Counted from the stretch's first letter, positions 1-9,107 are shown. The stretch is 64,000 nt of DNA from Amycolatopsis nigrescens CSC17Ta-90 (GCF_000384315.1 NZ_ARVW01000001.1:7671001-7735000); one strand, 5' to 3'. Numbers and translations: made by a program. Notes: generated from the sequence alone by a model not told the origin.

Positions 1-282
1 GCTGCCGACCAGGTGAAACTGCTGGAACACGAACCCGATCCGGCGGCGCAGATCCCGCAGCCGCCCGCCCCGCGCCCGCCCGACGTCGGTGCCGAGGGCG
101 GTCACCTTGCCGGCGGTCGGATGGTGCAGGCCGTCCACGTGCCGCAGCAGGGTGGACTTGCCAGAGCCGGACAGCCCGAGCAGCACGACCACTTCGCCCG
201 GCGGGACGGTGAAGGACACGTCGTCGAGGGCGAGGACATGCCCGAACCGCTTGGTCACCCCGTCGAAGCAAATAGCGCTCAT
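1..282 (-). CDS. phnC: Phosphonate ABC transporter ATP-binding protein PhnC, N-terminal part (runs off the window)
   Basis: The visible 94 residues begin MSAICFDGVTKRFG and contain an intact Walker A (GLSGSGKST, residues about 36-44) and the Q-loop stretch IGFVFQQFHLVG at the window edge. The wording FQQF.LV after an LR-rich segment is typical of PhnC-type ATPases, which energise uptake of phosphonate or phosphite with PhnD and PhnE. The start codon overlaps the stop of the upstream phnD-like gene in an ATGA arrangement, so the two are translationally coupled. Signature motif, Walker B and H-loop lie beyond the window, so catalytic completeness cannot be judged. Confidence 0.85.
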   Translation of the reverse strand, partial: MSAICFDGVTKRFGHVLALDDVSFTVPPGEVVVLLGLSGSGKSTLLRHVDGLHHPTAGKVTALGTDVGRARGGRLRDLRRRIGFVFQQFHLVGS

Positions 283-1220
283 GAGGAAGCGTCCGTGCAC
301 TGCTTCGCCTTGGTGACTTCGCAGACGTGGCGAACGGTGTCGTAGAAAGCGTCGTCGACGGCCGCGTAGCCCCAGTCGCCGGCGTCGTCGATCGGGCACT
401 TCTCGCTCGTGCACAGGCCGTTGGCCCTGAGGTAGTCGGTGTTGGCCTGCTCGCGGAACACCGCCGCGACCTTGTCTTTGAGCGCGGGGTCGAGGTCGTC
501 GCTGATCGCGACCGGCGATCCGGCGATGATGTCGGACTTCCACACCGTGGTCAGATCGCCCGTCTTGAGCTGGCCCTTGCCGATCAGCTGGGTGTCGATC
601 ATGGTGTCGTAGGCGAATCCGGCGTCGCACTGCCCACCGGCCACGCCGAGCGCGGAGGCGTCGTGCCCGCCGGCCATCACCGGGGTGATCTCGGTGTCGG
701 GGTTGACCCCGCTGTCGGTCAGGCCGGCTTTCGGGTAGAGGTAGCCCGAGGTCGAGTTCGGGTCGACGAAGCAGACCTTCTTGCCCCTGAACCCGGCGAG
801 GTCGTGGATCGGCGAGCCGGTCTTGACGACACCGTAGGAGCGGTAGCCGGGGGTGCCGCCCTTCTCCTTGAGCTGTGCCGCGATCGCGGTCGCCCGCACC
901 CCGGCGTTCTTCGCGACCACATAGGACAGTGGCCCGTACTGGGCGATGTCGACCTTGCCGCTGCGCTGGCCCTCGATCACGGCGGCGTAGTCGGTGGCCT
1001 GCTGGAAGCGGACCGTCTTGCCGGTCGCCTTCTGCAGCAGGTCGATCACGGCCTGGTAGTCCTGCTGCAGGCTGGTCGACTCCTCGGTCGGGATGGCCGC
1101 GAACACCAGCTCGTTCTTCTCGCGGGTGCCGCCACCGTCGCCCGACGCGCTCTGCCCGCAGGCCGTGAGCACCAGTGCCGCGCCGGCCAGCGCGAGCGCG
1201 CGCCACCGTTTGTTCACCAT
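279..1220 (-). CDS. phnD: Phosphate/phosphite/phosphonate ABC transporter substrate-binding lipoprotein PhnD
   Basis: A 313-residue secreted lipoprotein: a charged N-terminus, a hydrophobic core and the lipobox LTAC at residues about 18-21, so it should be anchored outside the membrane. The mature part follows the PhnD family (AAIPTEES near the start, a DYAAVIEGQRSGKVDIAQYGP segment, GGHDASALGV in the second lobe). Family knowledge gives binding of a phosphonate or phosphite oxyanion; which ligand cannot be read from sequence. An AGGAGG ribosome site precedes the ATG. It is the first gene of an operon with phnC on the minus strand. Confidence 0.88.
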   Translation of the reverse strand: MVNKRWRALALAGAALVLTACGQSASGDGGGTREKNELVFAAIPTEESTSLQQDYQAVIDLLQKATGKTVRFQQATDYAAVIEGQRSGKVDIAQYGPLSYVVAKNAGVRATAIAAQLKEKGGTPGYRSYGVVKTGSPIHDLAGFRGKKVCFVDPNSTSGYLYPKAGLTDSGVNPDTEITPVMAGGHDASALGVAGGQCDAGFAYDTMIDTQLIGKGQLKTGDLTTVWKSDIIAGSPVAISDDLDPALKDKVAAVFREQANTDYLRANGLCTSEKCPIDDAGDWGYAAVDDAFYDTVRHVCEVTKAKQCTDASS

Positions 1221-1342
1221 GTGTCCTCCTCGTGCGTTACGCCGAGAAGGCTGATCCGCCCCGATGCCACGACGGCGACGAGCGGGTTACCGGCGGCCGA
1301 ACGGCCCGGGTTTTGTCGGGGGACTCGACCGGATGACCGGCA

Positions 1343-1684
1343 CTAGGGGTTCTGGATGAGCGTGATGGTGTTGCCGTCGGGATCGGTGACGGTCGCCAGC
1401 CGTGCTCCGCTGGTCACCGTGCTGACCTCGCCGACCCGGACACCGTGCCCGGCAAGTCGGCTGATCTCCGCGTCCAGGTCGTCGATGGCGAGGTTGAGCA
1501 GGGTGCGGCCGGCCCTGGCGCGATCGGCGAAGACCTGGATCAGTCCCGCGCCGGTGACCTGCCATTCGGCGAGCCCCGGCATCGGACGGGTGTCCGGTGC
1601 GCGCTCGAGAAGCTCGGTGTACCAGGCGATGGCGGTGTCGTGATCGGTCACCGGGACGACCGCGAGCAGACCGAGGACGGACAT
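1343..1684 (-). CDS. VOC (glyoxalase/bleomycin-resistance fold) protein
   Basis: A 113-residue single-domain VOC protein. The N-terminal beta strand plus VTDHDTAIAWYTELL helix and the C-terminal VTDPDGNTITLIQNP are standard for this fold, which binds a divalent metal or a small ligand. I place the start at MSVLGLLAVVP because a GGAAGGAG ribosome site lies just upstream; an upstream extension is possible but has no such site. The substrate is unknown; resistance proteins and metabolic lyases share this fold. The final proline-terminated ending is normal for the group. Confidence 0.8.
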   Translation of the reverse strand: MSVLGLLAVVPVTDHDTAIAWYTELLERAPDTRPMPGLAEWQVTGAGLIQVFADRARAGRTLLNLAIDDLDAEISRLAGHGVRVGEVSTVTSGARLATVTDPDGNTITLIQNP

Positions 1685-1738
1685 CGGAGAACTCCTTCCG
1701 GTTGTGTTCGATGGAGAGACAACCGCCGGGGCCAAAAC

Positions 1739-3265
1739 TCATCGCGGGAGGTCGCCGGTCGTGGGCAGGGTGGTGACGAAGCGGGCGCCGCTGGGGCTGT
1801 CCGCGACGTCGAGGATGTGCAGGGTGCCGCCGTGGCGGTGCGCGATGGCGCGGGCGATGGCGAGGCCGAGACCGGTTCCTCCGGCGTCGCGGGTGCGTGC
1901 CTCGTCGAGCCGGGTGAAGCGGTCGAAAACGCGTTCCCGGTCGGCCGGCGGGATGCCAGGTCCGTCGTCGAGTACCTCGAGGCTCACGGTGCCCGTGGCG
2001 TGCCGGGTGGTGATGGTGATGCTGGAAAGGGCATGCCGGCAGGCGTTGTCCAGGAGGTTGCGCAGCAGCCGGTGCAGTTGTGCGGGGTTGCCGCGGACGA
2101 GGGCTGGTATCTCGGCGTGGCAGTCGATGGTGAGGTGCGGGTTGAGGTAACGGCGCTCGGCGGCCTGTTCGTCGGCGATGGCGGTGAGGTCCACGGTTTC
2201 GGCCGAGGTGGGGTGGTTCGCGTCGTGCTGGGCGAGGAGCAGGAGATCGGTGATCAGAAGGTGCATGCGGTCGATGTCGTGCACCGCGTGCTCGGCGACG
2301 GTGGGCCAGTCGGCCTGGCCGGGGTGGGCGCGGGCGACCTCCAGCCAGGTGCGCAGGTTGGTCAGGGGGCTGCGCAGTTCGTGGCTGGCGTCGGCGACGA
2401 ACTGCTGTTGCTGGTGCAGCGCGCGGTAGAGGCGGTCCAGGGTGGCGTTGGTGGTGGTGGCCAGGTGCGCGATCTCGTCGTGGGCGGCGGGCACGGGTAC
2501 GCGACGTGGTAGCGCGTGCTCGCTGATCTCCGCCATTTCCGCGCGGATCGCCTCCACCGGGCGAAGGGCGCGTCCGGCGACGATCCAGGCGAGGACTGCG
2601 ACGAACAGGACCGCCAGCGGGATGCCGCCGCCGAGCGCGGCGTCCACGCCGCCGACCGCGCGCTCGGCGCTGTAGGGATCGACGAACAGGTACACCGTGG
2701 CGCGCACGTAGGTGGTCTGCTCGGCGAGGACGAGCGGCTCGGGAAGTCCGCTGAGGAACTGATATCCGGTTCTGCCGGGTGGGGTGACCACCTCTGCCGG
2801 GAGGTGGACCACCTTGCGCTGGACCGCGAACGTGCGGTGTTCCAGGTTGTTGTTCACCCCGGGAACCGCGCCCGCGCCGAAGTCGGCGGTGAGGAACCGG
2901 CCTCCGGCGGGGATACCCCCCGGCGGGGCCGGCGGGAATGGTGCGCGGGTGGGGTAGTAGGTCGCCAGGTTCTGGCTGCGGACCGCGACCTCACCGGTGT
3001 CCAGCACGACCTCGAAGGTGTGCCCGTCGAGACTGGTCTGCGGGCTCGTGGACGGGCCGTCCGGATCACCGGCCGGGCGCGCGAACCGGGTGTTGGCGAA
3101 GGCGTCGAGTGCCTGGCTGGTGAGGAACTTCGCCTGTTCGATGACCCGGGTATGGACCACGTGCCGCAGCCACAGCCCGCCCGCGGTGAAGACGACCGCG
3201 CACGCCAGCGCCGCGGCGAGCGCGGATTTGGCCCGGATCGGCAGCGGCCACCAGCTACGGCGCAT
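1739..3265 (-). CDS. Sensor histidine kinase of an OmpR-type two-component system
   Basis: 508 residues. An N-terminal membrane helix (about 15-35), an extracellular loop of about 150 residues, a second helix (AVLFVAVLAWIVAGRALRP) and a HAMP-like linker are followed by the phosphoacceptor H-box (FVADASHELRSPLTNLRTWLE), an N-box (LLRNLLDNACRHA), a G1 box (DDGPGIP) and a G2 box (GTGLGLAIARAIAHRHGG). It should autophosphorylate on the His of SHELRSP and pass phosphate to the response regulator upstream. The start chosen (MRRSWWPL) overlaps the regulator's end by 11 bases, which fits coupled translation. The signal sensed is unknown. Confidence 0.92.
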   Translation of the reverse strand: MRRSWWPLPIRAKSALAAALACAVVFTAGGLWLRHVVHTRVIEQAKFLTSQALDAFANTRFARPAGDPDGPSTSPQTSLDGHTFEVVLDTGEVAVRSQNLATYYPTRAPFPPAPPGGIPAGGRFLTADFGAGAVPGVNNNLEHRTFAVQRKVVHLPAEVVTPPGRTGYQFLSGLPEPLVLAEQTTYVRATVYLFVDPYSAERAVGGVDAALGGGIPLAVLFVAVLAWIVAGRALRPVEAIRAEMAEISEHALPRRVPVPAAHDEIAHLATTTNATLDRLYRALHQQQQFVADASHELRSPLTNLRTWLEVARAHPGQADWPTVAEHAVHDIDRMHLLITDLLLLAQHDANHPTSAETVDLTAIADEQAAERRYLNPHLTIDCHAEIPALVRGNPAQLHRLLRNLLDNACRHALSSITITTRHATGTVSLEVLDDGPGIPPADRERVFDRFTRLDEARTRDAGGTGLGLAIARAIAHRHGGTLHILDVADSPSGARFVTTLPTTGDLPR

Positions 3266-3941
3266 CGGCCCGCAACCGGTAGCCGAGGCCACGCACGGTG
3301 TCCAGGCTGCGCCGCCCGAACGGCGCGTCGATCTTGCGGCGCAACGCGCTCACGTACACCTCGATCACGTTGGAATCGCCCTGGTAAGTGCCGCCCCACA
3401 CGCGGTCCAGAATCTCGGCCTTGGACACCACGTACCCGGGTTGGCGGGCAAGGCATTCCAGCACGCCGAACTCCTTGCCGGTCAGCGGAACGTCCTGCCC
3501 ACCGCGGTGACAGCTGCGCCGCGCGGGGTCGATCACCAGGTCCCCGACCTCGATCACCCCCGCCCGGCCCGCCGGCGCCCGGCGCAGCAGCGCGCGCAGG
3601 CGGGCGGTCAGCACCACCCAGGAGAAGGGCTTGCTCAGGTAGTCGTCGGCCCCGGTGTCCAGTGCTTCGGCCTCGTCGTACTCGCCGTTCTTCGCGGTCA
3701 ACATGAGGACTGGGACGTCCACCCCGGCCTGGCGCAACGCCGCGCACACCCGGTAGCCGTTCAGTCCGGGCAGCATGATGTCCAGGATGATCGCGTGATA
3801 CGGCTGGGCCAGGGCCCGCTCCAGCCCCTCGGTCCCGTTGCCGGCCACCTCCACGACGTAGCCGTCGGCCTGCAGCCCCCACCGCAGCGCCTCCGCCAGC
3901 CGCTGTTCGTCCTCGATCACCAGCACTCGCACGAACACCAT
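3255..3941 (-). CDS. OmpR/PhoB-family response regulator
   Basis: 228 residues with a receiver domain (VLVIEDEQ acidic pocket, phosphoacceptor Asp in IILDIMLPGLNGY, Lys in DDYLSKPF) and a C-terminal winged-helix DNA-binding domain (GYVVSKAEILDRVWGG, ending VRGLGYRLRA). It is cotranscribed with the histidine kinase. An inverted repeat plus a further direct copy lies 22-53 bases upstream of its start, between it and the divergent GT87 gene, and is the obvious candidate for its own binding site. Confidence 0.93.
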   Translation of the reverse strand: MVFVRVLVIEDEQRLAEALRWGLQADGYVVEVAGNGTEGLERALAQPYHAIILDIMLPGLNGYRVCAALRQAGVDVPVLMLTAKNGEYDEAEALDTGADDYLSKPFSWVVLTARLRALLRRAPAGRAGVIEVGDLVIDPARRSCHRGGQDVPLTGKEFGVLECLARQPGYVVSKAEILDRVWGGTYQGDSNVIEVYVSALRRKIDAPFGRRSLDTVRGLGYRLRADAP

Positions 3942-3962
3942 GATCCACGACCCGCCACGGCC

Positions 3963-3994
3963 AACCTGAAGCGATCTTCAGGTTGCTTCAGGTT
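3963..3994. promoter_or_regulatory. Three-copy CTTCAGGTT element, likely response-regulator operator
   Basis: AACCTGAAG at 3963-3971 is the exact reverse complement of CTTCAGGTT at 3976-3984 (four-base gap), and a second direct CTTCAGGTT follows at 3986-3994, ten bases after the first. Direct repeats one helical turn apart are typical of OmpR-type binding sites. The element sits between the divergent response regulator and GT87 genes, so it may control both. Seen directly as repeats; operator role is inferred. Confidence 0.6.
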
Positions 3995-4054
3995 CACCTC
4001 ACTTCCGCAGGTCAGGGTCGATCGGACCGTTCGTTCGAAGTCACGAGGTGCACA

Positions 4055-5278
4055 GTGCTGGTCAAGGGGCCGGTCAAGGGCGTTCCGCGGGCCTGGCCGC
4101 TGGTGGTGCTGGTTGGCCTGATCGTCGGCGGCACGGCGTTGTGGTGCACGACCTCGGCACCCATCGACCTGCAGGTGTACCGGCTCGGCAGCGAGGCGTT
4201 GTGGACCCATCGTGACCTCTACGGCCCGCTGCCTCCGACCGACGCCGGGATCTCGCTGCCGTTCATCTACCCGCCGTTCGCCGCGATCGCGCTGACCCCC
4301 TTGGCCGTGCTGCCGTGGTCCTGGATGGTGGCGGCGCTGTTCGTGCTGAGCCTGCTCGGCCTGCTGCTCACGCTGTTCGCGGTGACCTGGCGAATGCGGC
4401 CCGCGGGCGGGCGCCTTGGGGCGCTGATGGTGGCCGGGGCGGCGCTGCCGGCGCTGGTGTGGCTCGAACCCATCCGCGGCACCTTCGGCTTCGGCCAGGT
4501 CAACCTGCTGCTGATGGCGCTGGTCACCGCCGATCTGCTACTGGCAGGACGCCGTAGCCGGGGAATCGGGGTGGGCCTTGCCGCCGCGATCAAGCTGACC
4601 CCGCTGGCGTTCCTGCTGTACTTCCTCGTCCGCCGCGACTACCGGGCGCTGGGCACCGCCGTGGCCACCTGCGCGGTGGTCACCGGGCTGGCGTTCGTCG
4701 TCGCTCCGGACGCATCGGCTCGTTACTGGCTCGGCGGGCTGGCCGGTGCCTCCGGCCTCAGCGGCTCCACCTTCCACACCAACCAGACCATTCTCGCCAC
4801 CCTGACCCGGCTCGGCATGGACCCCGGCTTCACGACGCTGAGCTGGCTCGGTCTGTCCGGCATCGTCGCGGTCGCGGCCGCGACCGCCATGCGTCGCTCG
4901 ACCCCGGTGGTGGCGCTGCTGCTCAACGCCACCGCCGCCGTGCTGATCTCACCGATCTCCTGGTCGCACCACTGGGTCTGGATCGCGCCCGCCCTGCTCA
5001 CCGCGCTGATCCACAGCTGCGCGACCCTCGGCCCCAGCAGCGGCTGGTCAGTCGCGATCGTCACCGCCGGCGCCGTATTCGTCGCCGCTCCCTTCCGCTA
5101 CCTGCCCTCCTTCGACCAACCTGGCCAGGAGTGGGCCCCCTACCAGCACTGGATCGGCAACTCCTACGTCCTGCTCGGCCTCCTCACGATCGCACTAGCA
5201 CTGGCGATCACGACCCGCGCCCATCGGAGCGGCGAAACACTGTCCACATTGGACTTCAGGGCCAAAAGCGTCAGCTGA
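4055..5278 (+). CDS. GT87-type (DUF2029) polytopic membrane glycosyltransferase
   Basis: About 407 residues with around ten hydrophobic helices. The first loop carries the conserved acidic motif of the GT87/DUF2029 family (PIDLQVYRLGSEAL, then SLPFIYPPFAA), matching mannosyltransferases that use polyprenyl-phosphate-mannose for lipoglycan assembly in actinomycetes. I choose GTG at 4055 because a GAGG site precedes it by six bases; longer versions start without one. It is divergent from the two-component system and may be its target. The actual acceptor is not predictable. Confidence 0.8.
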   Translation: MLVKGPVKGVPRAWPLVVLVGLIVGGTALWCTTSAPIDLQVYRLGSEALWTHRDLYGPLPPTDAGISLPFIYPPFAAIALTPLAVLPWSWMVAALFVLSLLGLLLTLFAVTWRMRPAGGRLGALMVAGAALPALVWLEPIRGTFGFGQVNLLLMALVTADLLLAGRRSRGIGVGLAAAIKLTPLAFLLYFLVRRDYRALGTAVATCAVVTGLAFVVAPDASARYWLGGLAGASGLSGSTFHTNQTILATLTRLGMDPGFTTLSWLGLSGIVAVAAATAMRRSTPVVALLLNATAAVLISPISWSHHWVWIAPALLTALIHSCATLGPSSGWSVAIVTAGAVFVAAPFRYLPSFDQPGQEWAPYQHWIGNSYVLLGLLTIALALAITTRAHRSGETLSTLDFRAKSVS

Positions 5279-5353
5279 TGTTCAGCCACTTGGTCTAGCC
5301 CAATTGGGGTCCCGGCGATCGACGCAGCTGGCTACTATCGGTTAGGCAGGTGC

Positions 5354-7807
5354 GTGTTTTCTCGAGTGCGGCGGATGGGGGCCGCCGAACGGAAACAGCA
5401 AGGGGCGGGGCAAGCGGTGATGCGAGCTCGTGCGGTGACGTCGTTGAGACCGGCTGACGGGGTCCCGGCGGAGGTGAGTTCCTTCGTCGGCCGCGACGAA
5501 CTGCTGGTACAGGGGGCGGACCTGCTGACGCGCGCCCGCTTGGTGACGCTGACGGGCGCCGGTGGGGTGGGAAAGACGCGGGTGGCGTTGAAAGTGGCGT
5601 CGCTGGTGGCGGAGCGCTACGACGACGGTGTCGTGGTCGTGGAGCTGGCCGGCGTCGACAACACCGCCGACCGGCTGGCCGGCGCGGTGGCGAAGGCGCT
5701 GGGCCTGCAGGACAACCTGGCGATCGACGGCCTGGTGGGCCTGATCGTCGACAACCTGCGCAAGCGGCAGTTGTTGCTTGTGCTGGACAACTGCGAGCAC
5801 CTGGTGGGCACCGATGCGGCGCCGGGTCCCTTGCCCGGCCTGGTGCAAGCCCTGCTGAAAGGGGCGGGCCGCGTCACGGTATTGGCGACCAGCCGGATTT
5901 TCCTGGGTTTGACGGGGGAGGCGCTGCTCACCGTCCCTCCGCTGGAGCACACCTCCGTGCGCGGCGACGAGCAGGCGCCCGAGGCCGTGCGGTTGCTGCT
6001 GGACCGTGCCGCGTCGCGCCGGGTGTTCCTGACGGAGGAGGACCACCCCGCGGCGCGGCGGCTGTGCGCGTGGTTGCAGGGGGTGCCGCTGTCCATCGAG
6101 CTGGTCGCCGGCCTGCTGGACGTGCAGAGCCTGGGCGAAATCGTCACCGGCCTCGGCGCCGAAGACGGCACCGCTGACGGGATCGACCCGCTCCTGCGCG
6201 GCGTGGATTCGAGCGGGCTGAACGAGCCGGCCCACCACGAGAGCCTGTGGTCCACAATGGACTACTCATGCCGGTTGCTCCCGGCCGGTGCGCGGCGGAT
6301 GTGGGCGATCGTGGCCGAGTTCGAGGCAGGCGCCACCCTGCGGGCCGTGCAGGCGGTGTACGACCGGCTCGGCCTCACCGGCGAACCGGTGCTGAAGCTG
6401 CTGCAGAAGCTGGTGCACAGCTCGGTGCTGGAACGCGTCGACGGCGCCGTGCCGGAACGGGCCAGGGCGACGGCTGGCGGGCCGAGTCGCTACGTGATGC
6501 TGGAGGCGGTGCGTTTCTACGGGCGGGAGCTGCGCGACGGCATCGATCGAGCGGCGATCCGCCGGGCCCGTGCTGACTACTACGCCTCGCTGGCGCAGGA
6601 GGCGGCCGACGACTGGTACTCGCGGCGTGAGAGACGGTGGATGCGCCGGTTGTTCGCCGAGGTACCGGATCTGGGCGTGACCGTGGAGTACCTGCTGTCA
6701 CAGCCGGAACCGGAGCAGAAGATGCGCGCGCTTGGCATCGTCGTCAACCTGACCCGCACCCGCCTTTTCGGTTACGCGGGCATCCTCAACGAAGGCCGTC
6801 GCCTGCTGACCCGGGTACTCGAAGAACACCCGTCGACACCGAGCGACGCGCAGCTCGCGGTGCTGGCCTGGACGGCGTTGACCGCCCAGATCCAGGGCAA
6901 GTCGGAGGACGCGGAGCAGCTGCTGATCCGCTGCCGGCAGATCGCCGAGCGGCTGCGGCGGGTTCCGCCGATCCTGGACTACGCCGAGGTGACCCGCTCG
7001 ATGCTGGTCGACTCGCCGGCCACCGCGCGGGCCGGTCTCGCGGTGCTGGATCAGGCGGCGATGGCGACCGCGAACCGGGGCGAGCGGCAGATGATGGAGC
7101 TGTTCGCGGCGATCCTCGCGGCGTTCTACGGCACCCGCGAAGAAGCCTTCGCCCACGTCACACCCATGCTCGCGGACGCCGAGGAGACCGGTGCGCAGCT
7201 GGCACTGGGCTATGCGCTGTGGACCGCGGCCGTCGCCGAACTCCGGCACGGCTCCCCGGACCACGCCCTGGAGCTGCTGCAGCGCGGTTTGGGGCTGTGG
7301 TACGACATGGGGGACGCGTGGGGCCCGACCTGGGGAGTCTGGCTGGCCGCGGTGATCGCGGCCGCCCGCGAGGAGCAGGTACTGGCCGCGGTGCTGTTCG
7401 GGCACGCGCAGCTGCTCCAGGAGCGGACGTCGTCCACCGTCACCGGGTTGCGGTCGTTCCTTGGCCTCCAGCAGGAAGCCATGGCCGCGTGCCAGCGCGC
7501 GCTCGGTCCCCGCCGGTTCGACCGCGAGTTCTCCCAGGGCAAGTCGTTGAGCTACGACCAGGCCATCGAACTCGCCCTGGTGCCGCCGACCCGGAGATCC
7601 ACCGTGCCGCGGCCGGGAGGGTTGTCCGAACGCGAGCTCGAGATCGCCGACCTGGTGTCCACCGGAATGACCAACGGCGAGATCGCCGCCCGGCTGAACC
7701 TGTCGACACGCACCGTGGAAGACCACATCCAGAAAGCGCGCCGCAAGGTCGGTGCACACACCCGCGGCGCGCTCGGGGCGTGGTTGCACGACCAGGAGCG
7801 GCGGTAG
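5354..7807 (+). CDS. Large ATP-binding LuxR-family transcriptional regulator
   Basis: 817 residues. The N-terminal ATPase has a Walker A (GAGGVGKTR, about residues 65-75), a Walker B-like LLLVLDNCEHL and an SFVGRDELL entry motif of AfsR/SARP-type STAND ATPases; the middle is helical and repeat-like; the C-terminus is a LuxR helix-turn-helix (LSERELEIADLVSTGMTNGEIAARL). This is a ligand- and ATP-gated activator design, common at the edge of actinomycete biosynthetic loci. The start is uncertain: GTG 5354 gives the longest form, ATG 5420 is an alternative 22 codons later. It stands one base from the convergent P450 gene. Confidence 0.9.
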   Translation: MFSRVRRMGAAERKQQGAGQAVMRARAVTSLRPADGVPAEVSSFVGRDELLVQGADLLTRARLVTLTGAGGVGKTRVALKVASLVAERYDDGVVVVELAGVDNTADRLAGAVAKALGLQDNLAIDGLVGLIVDNLRKRQLLLVLDNCEHLVGTDAAPGPLPGLVQALLKGAGRVTVLATSRIFLGLTGEALLTVPPLEHTSVRGDEQAPEAVRLLLDRAASRRVFLTEEDHPAARRLCAWLQGVPLSIELVAGLLDVQSLGEIVTGLGAEDGTADGIDPLLRGVDSSGLNEPAHHESLWSTMDYSCRLLPAGARRMWAIVAEFEAGATLRAVQAVYDRLGLTGEPVLKLLQKLVHSSVLERVDGAVPERARATAGGPSRYVMLEAVRFYGRELRDGIDRAAIRRARADYYASLAQEAADDWYSRRERRWMRRLFAEVPDLGVTVEYLLSQPEPEQKMRALGIVVNLTRTRLFGYAGILNEGRRLLTRVLEEHPSTPSDAQLAVLAWTALTAQIQGKSEDAEQLLIRCRQIAERLRRVPPILDYAEVTRSMLVDSPATARAGLAVLDQAAMATANRGERQMMELFAAILAAFYGTREEAFAHVTPMLADAEETGAQLALGYALWTAAVAELRHGSPDHALELLQRGLGLWYDMGDAWGPTWGVWLAAVIAAAREEQVLAAVLFGHAQLLQERTSSTVTGLRSFLGLQQEAMAACQRALGPRRFDREFSQGKSLSYDQAIELALVPPTRRSTVPRPGGLSERELEIADLVSTGMTNGEIAARLNLSTRTVEDHIQKARRKVGAHTRGALGAWLHDQERR

Positions 7808-7808
7808 C

Positions 7809-9026
7809 TCATCCCCGCAGCCGGACGGGCATGGCCAGGTGGCCGTTGGTCATCATGCCGTGCAGCCGCCGCAACGCCACCGGCGCGACGGCCAGTCGCG
7901 CGTCGGGGAACCGAGTCGTGAGCTGCCGCAGCACGACCTCGGCTTCCATCCGTGCCAGCGCGGCGCCGAGGCAGAAGTGCGGGCCGTACCCGAACGCCAG
8001 GTGGCCGCGCGTGTCGCGGTCCAGGTGACCTTCACCGGAATATTTCGCCTCGTCGCGATTGGCGGAGGTCAGGGAGATCATCACGATCTCCCCGGCCGGA
8101 ATCGTCACCCCGCCGTAGGTGACCGGCTCCGTGGTGAACCGGTGGCTCGCGGTCCGGACCGGTGCGTCGTCACAGGCCACCGCCTCGACCGCGGCCGTCG
8201 CCAGGTCCGGGTTCGCCGCCAGGTCCCGCCAGTGGTCGGGGTGCTCGAGCAGCCACCGGACCGCATTGCCGAGGAGGTTGGTGGTGGTCTCGTGCCCGGC
8301 GACGAACAGCAGGAACACGGCCGCGAAGATCTCCTCGTCGCTCAGCGGATCCTCGGTGTCCGTGACCAGTGCCGAGATCACGTCCTCGGCCGGAGCGTCG
8401 CGCTTGTCCGCGATCAGCCGGCGGAAGAACTGCTCCATGGCGTGCGACGCCGGGTCGCTGATTTCCGGCACGCCCGCCATCAGGGCTCGTGTCCACGCCC
8501 GGAACTCGCTCCTGGTCTCGGACGGCACGCCGAGCAGTTCGCAGATCACGATCACCGGTAACGGGAACGCGACGGCGTCTACCAGGTCGACCTCGGCGTG
8601 ACCGGTCGGCAGCTGGTCGAGCAGGGTCGTGGTGGCCTGCTCCACCCAGGGCCGCAACTGCGTCACCCTGCGCGGGGTGAAGGCGCGGGCTACCGGACGC
8701 CGCAACCGGACGTGTTCCTCGCCGTCGGCCCACATCATGGAGCGCCCGAACATCGCGGTCAGGTCCGTGGAGTGGCCGACTTCCGCACGCTGGCGCTGGA
8801 GGATGCGCCGCAAGGGCCCACGGTCTTTGCTCAGCCGCGGGTCGGTCAACGCCCGGCGGGCATCGTCATATCGGCTGATCACCCAGGCGTGCGTACGGTC
8901 GGGCGCTGTCGCGTAGTGGACTCCGCCTTGCGCACGCAGTTCTTGATCGATCCTATGCGCCTGGTCCCAATAGTTTTCGCTGTACAGGTCCGGGTTGTGC
9001 AAGTCCGCGCGGGAAAACGTGTCCAC
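7809..9026 (-). CDS. Cytochrome P450 lacking the ExxR motif
   Basis: 405 residues, class I bacterial P450. The I-helix (FVAGHETTTNLLGN) and the haem loop (FGYGPHFCLGAAL) are normal. In the K-helix the usual EELLRYD-like stretch reads EAVACDD, so both the Glu and the Arg of ExxR are replaced (Ala and Cys); I confirmed this in the nucleotides around 8160-8195. I start at GTG 9026 because a GGGGAG site precedes it. One in-frame TTA leucine codon lies at 8559-8561, so translation may depend on the bldA tRNA. Probably an oxidative tailoring enzyme of the neighbouring aryl-CoA ligase/KS operon; its substrate is unknown. Confidence 0.9.
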   Translation of the reverse strand: MDTFSRADLHNPDLYSENYWDQAHRIDQELRAQGGVHYATAPDRTHAWVISRYDDARRALTDPRLSKDRGPLRRILQRQRAEVGHSTDLTAMFGRSMMWADGEEHVRLRRPVARAFTPRRVTQLRPWVEQATTTLLDQLPTGHAEVDLVDAVAFPLPVIVICELLGVPSETRSEFRAWTRALMAGVPEISDPASHAMEQFFRRLIADKRDAPAEDVISALVTDTEDPLSDEEIFAAVFLLFVAGHETTTNLLGNAVRWLLEHPDHWRDLAANPDLATAAVEAVACDDAPVRTASHRFTTEPVTYGGVTIPAGEIVMISLTSANRDEAKYSGEGHLDRDTRGHLAFGYGPHFCLGAALARMEAEVVLRQLTTRFPDARLAVAPVALRRLHGMMTNGHLAMPVRLRG

Positions 9027-9093
9027 CGTCGTGGCTCCCCAAGTCCGTGGCAACCGACCCGTCCAGGATCAAGCACGCGCCCTGCCACGCCAT

Positions 9094-9107
9094 CCGTATT
9101 AATACGG
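9094..9107. promoter_or_regulatory. Perfect 14-bp palindrome, candidate operator
   Basis: CCGTATTAATACGG is an exact dyad in the 223-base gap between the divergent P450 (start 9026) and the small gene starting at 9250. A related half-site (TTATACGG) lies near 9179-9186. The AT-rich centre in GC-rich DNA and the divergent setting make an operator likely; the binding protein is unknown. Confidence 0.45.

Noticed and set aside
5354..7807. LuxI/LuxR-type quorum sensing linked to LuxS
   Set aside because: The LuxR protein is an ATPase-type regulator without an acyl-homoserine lactone domain, no LuxI is present, and LuxS is 44 kb away in a biosynthetic cassette.
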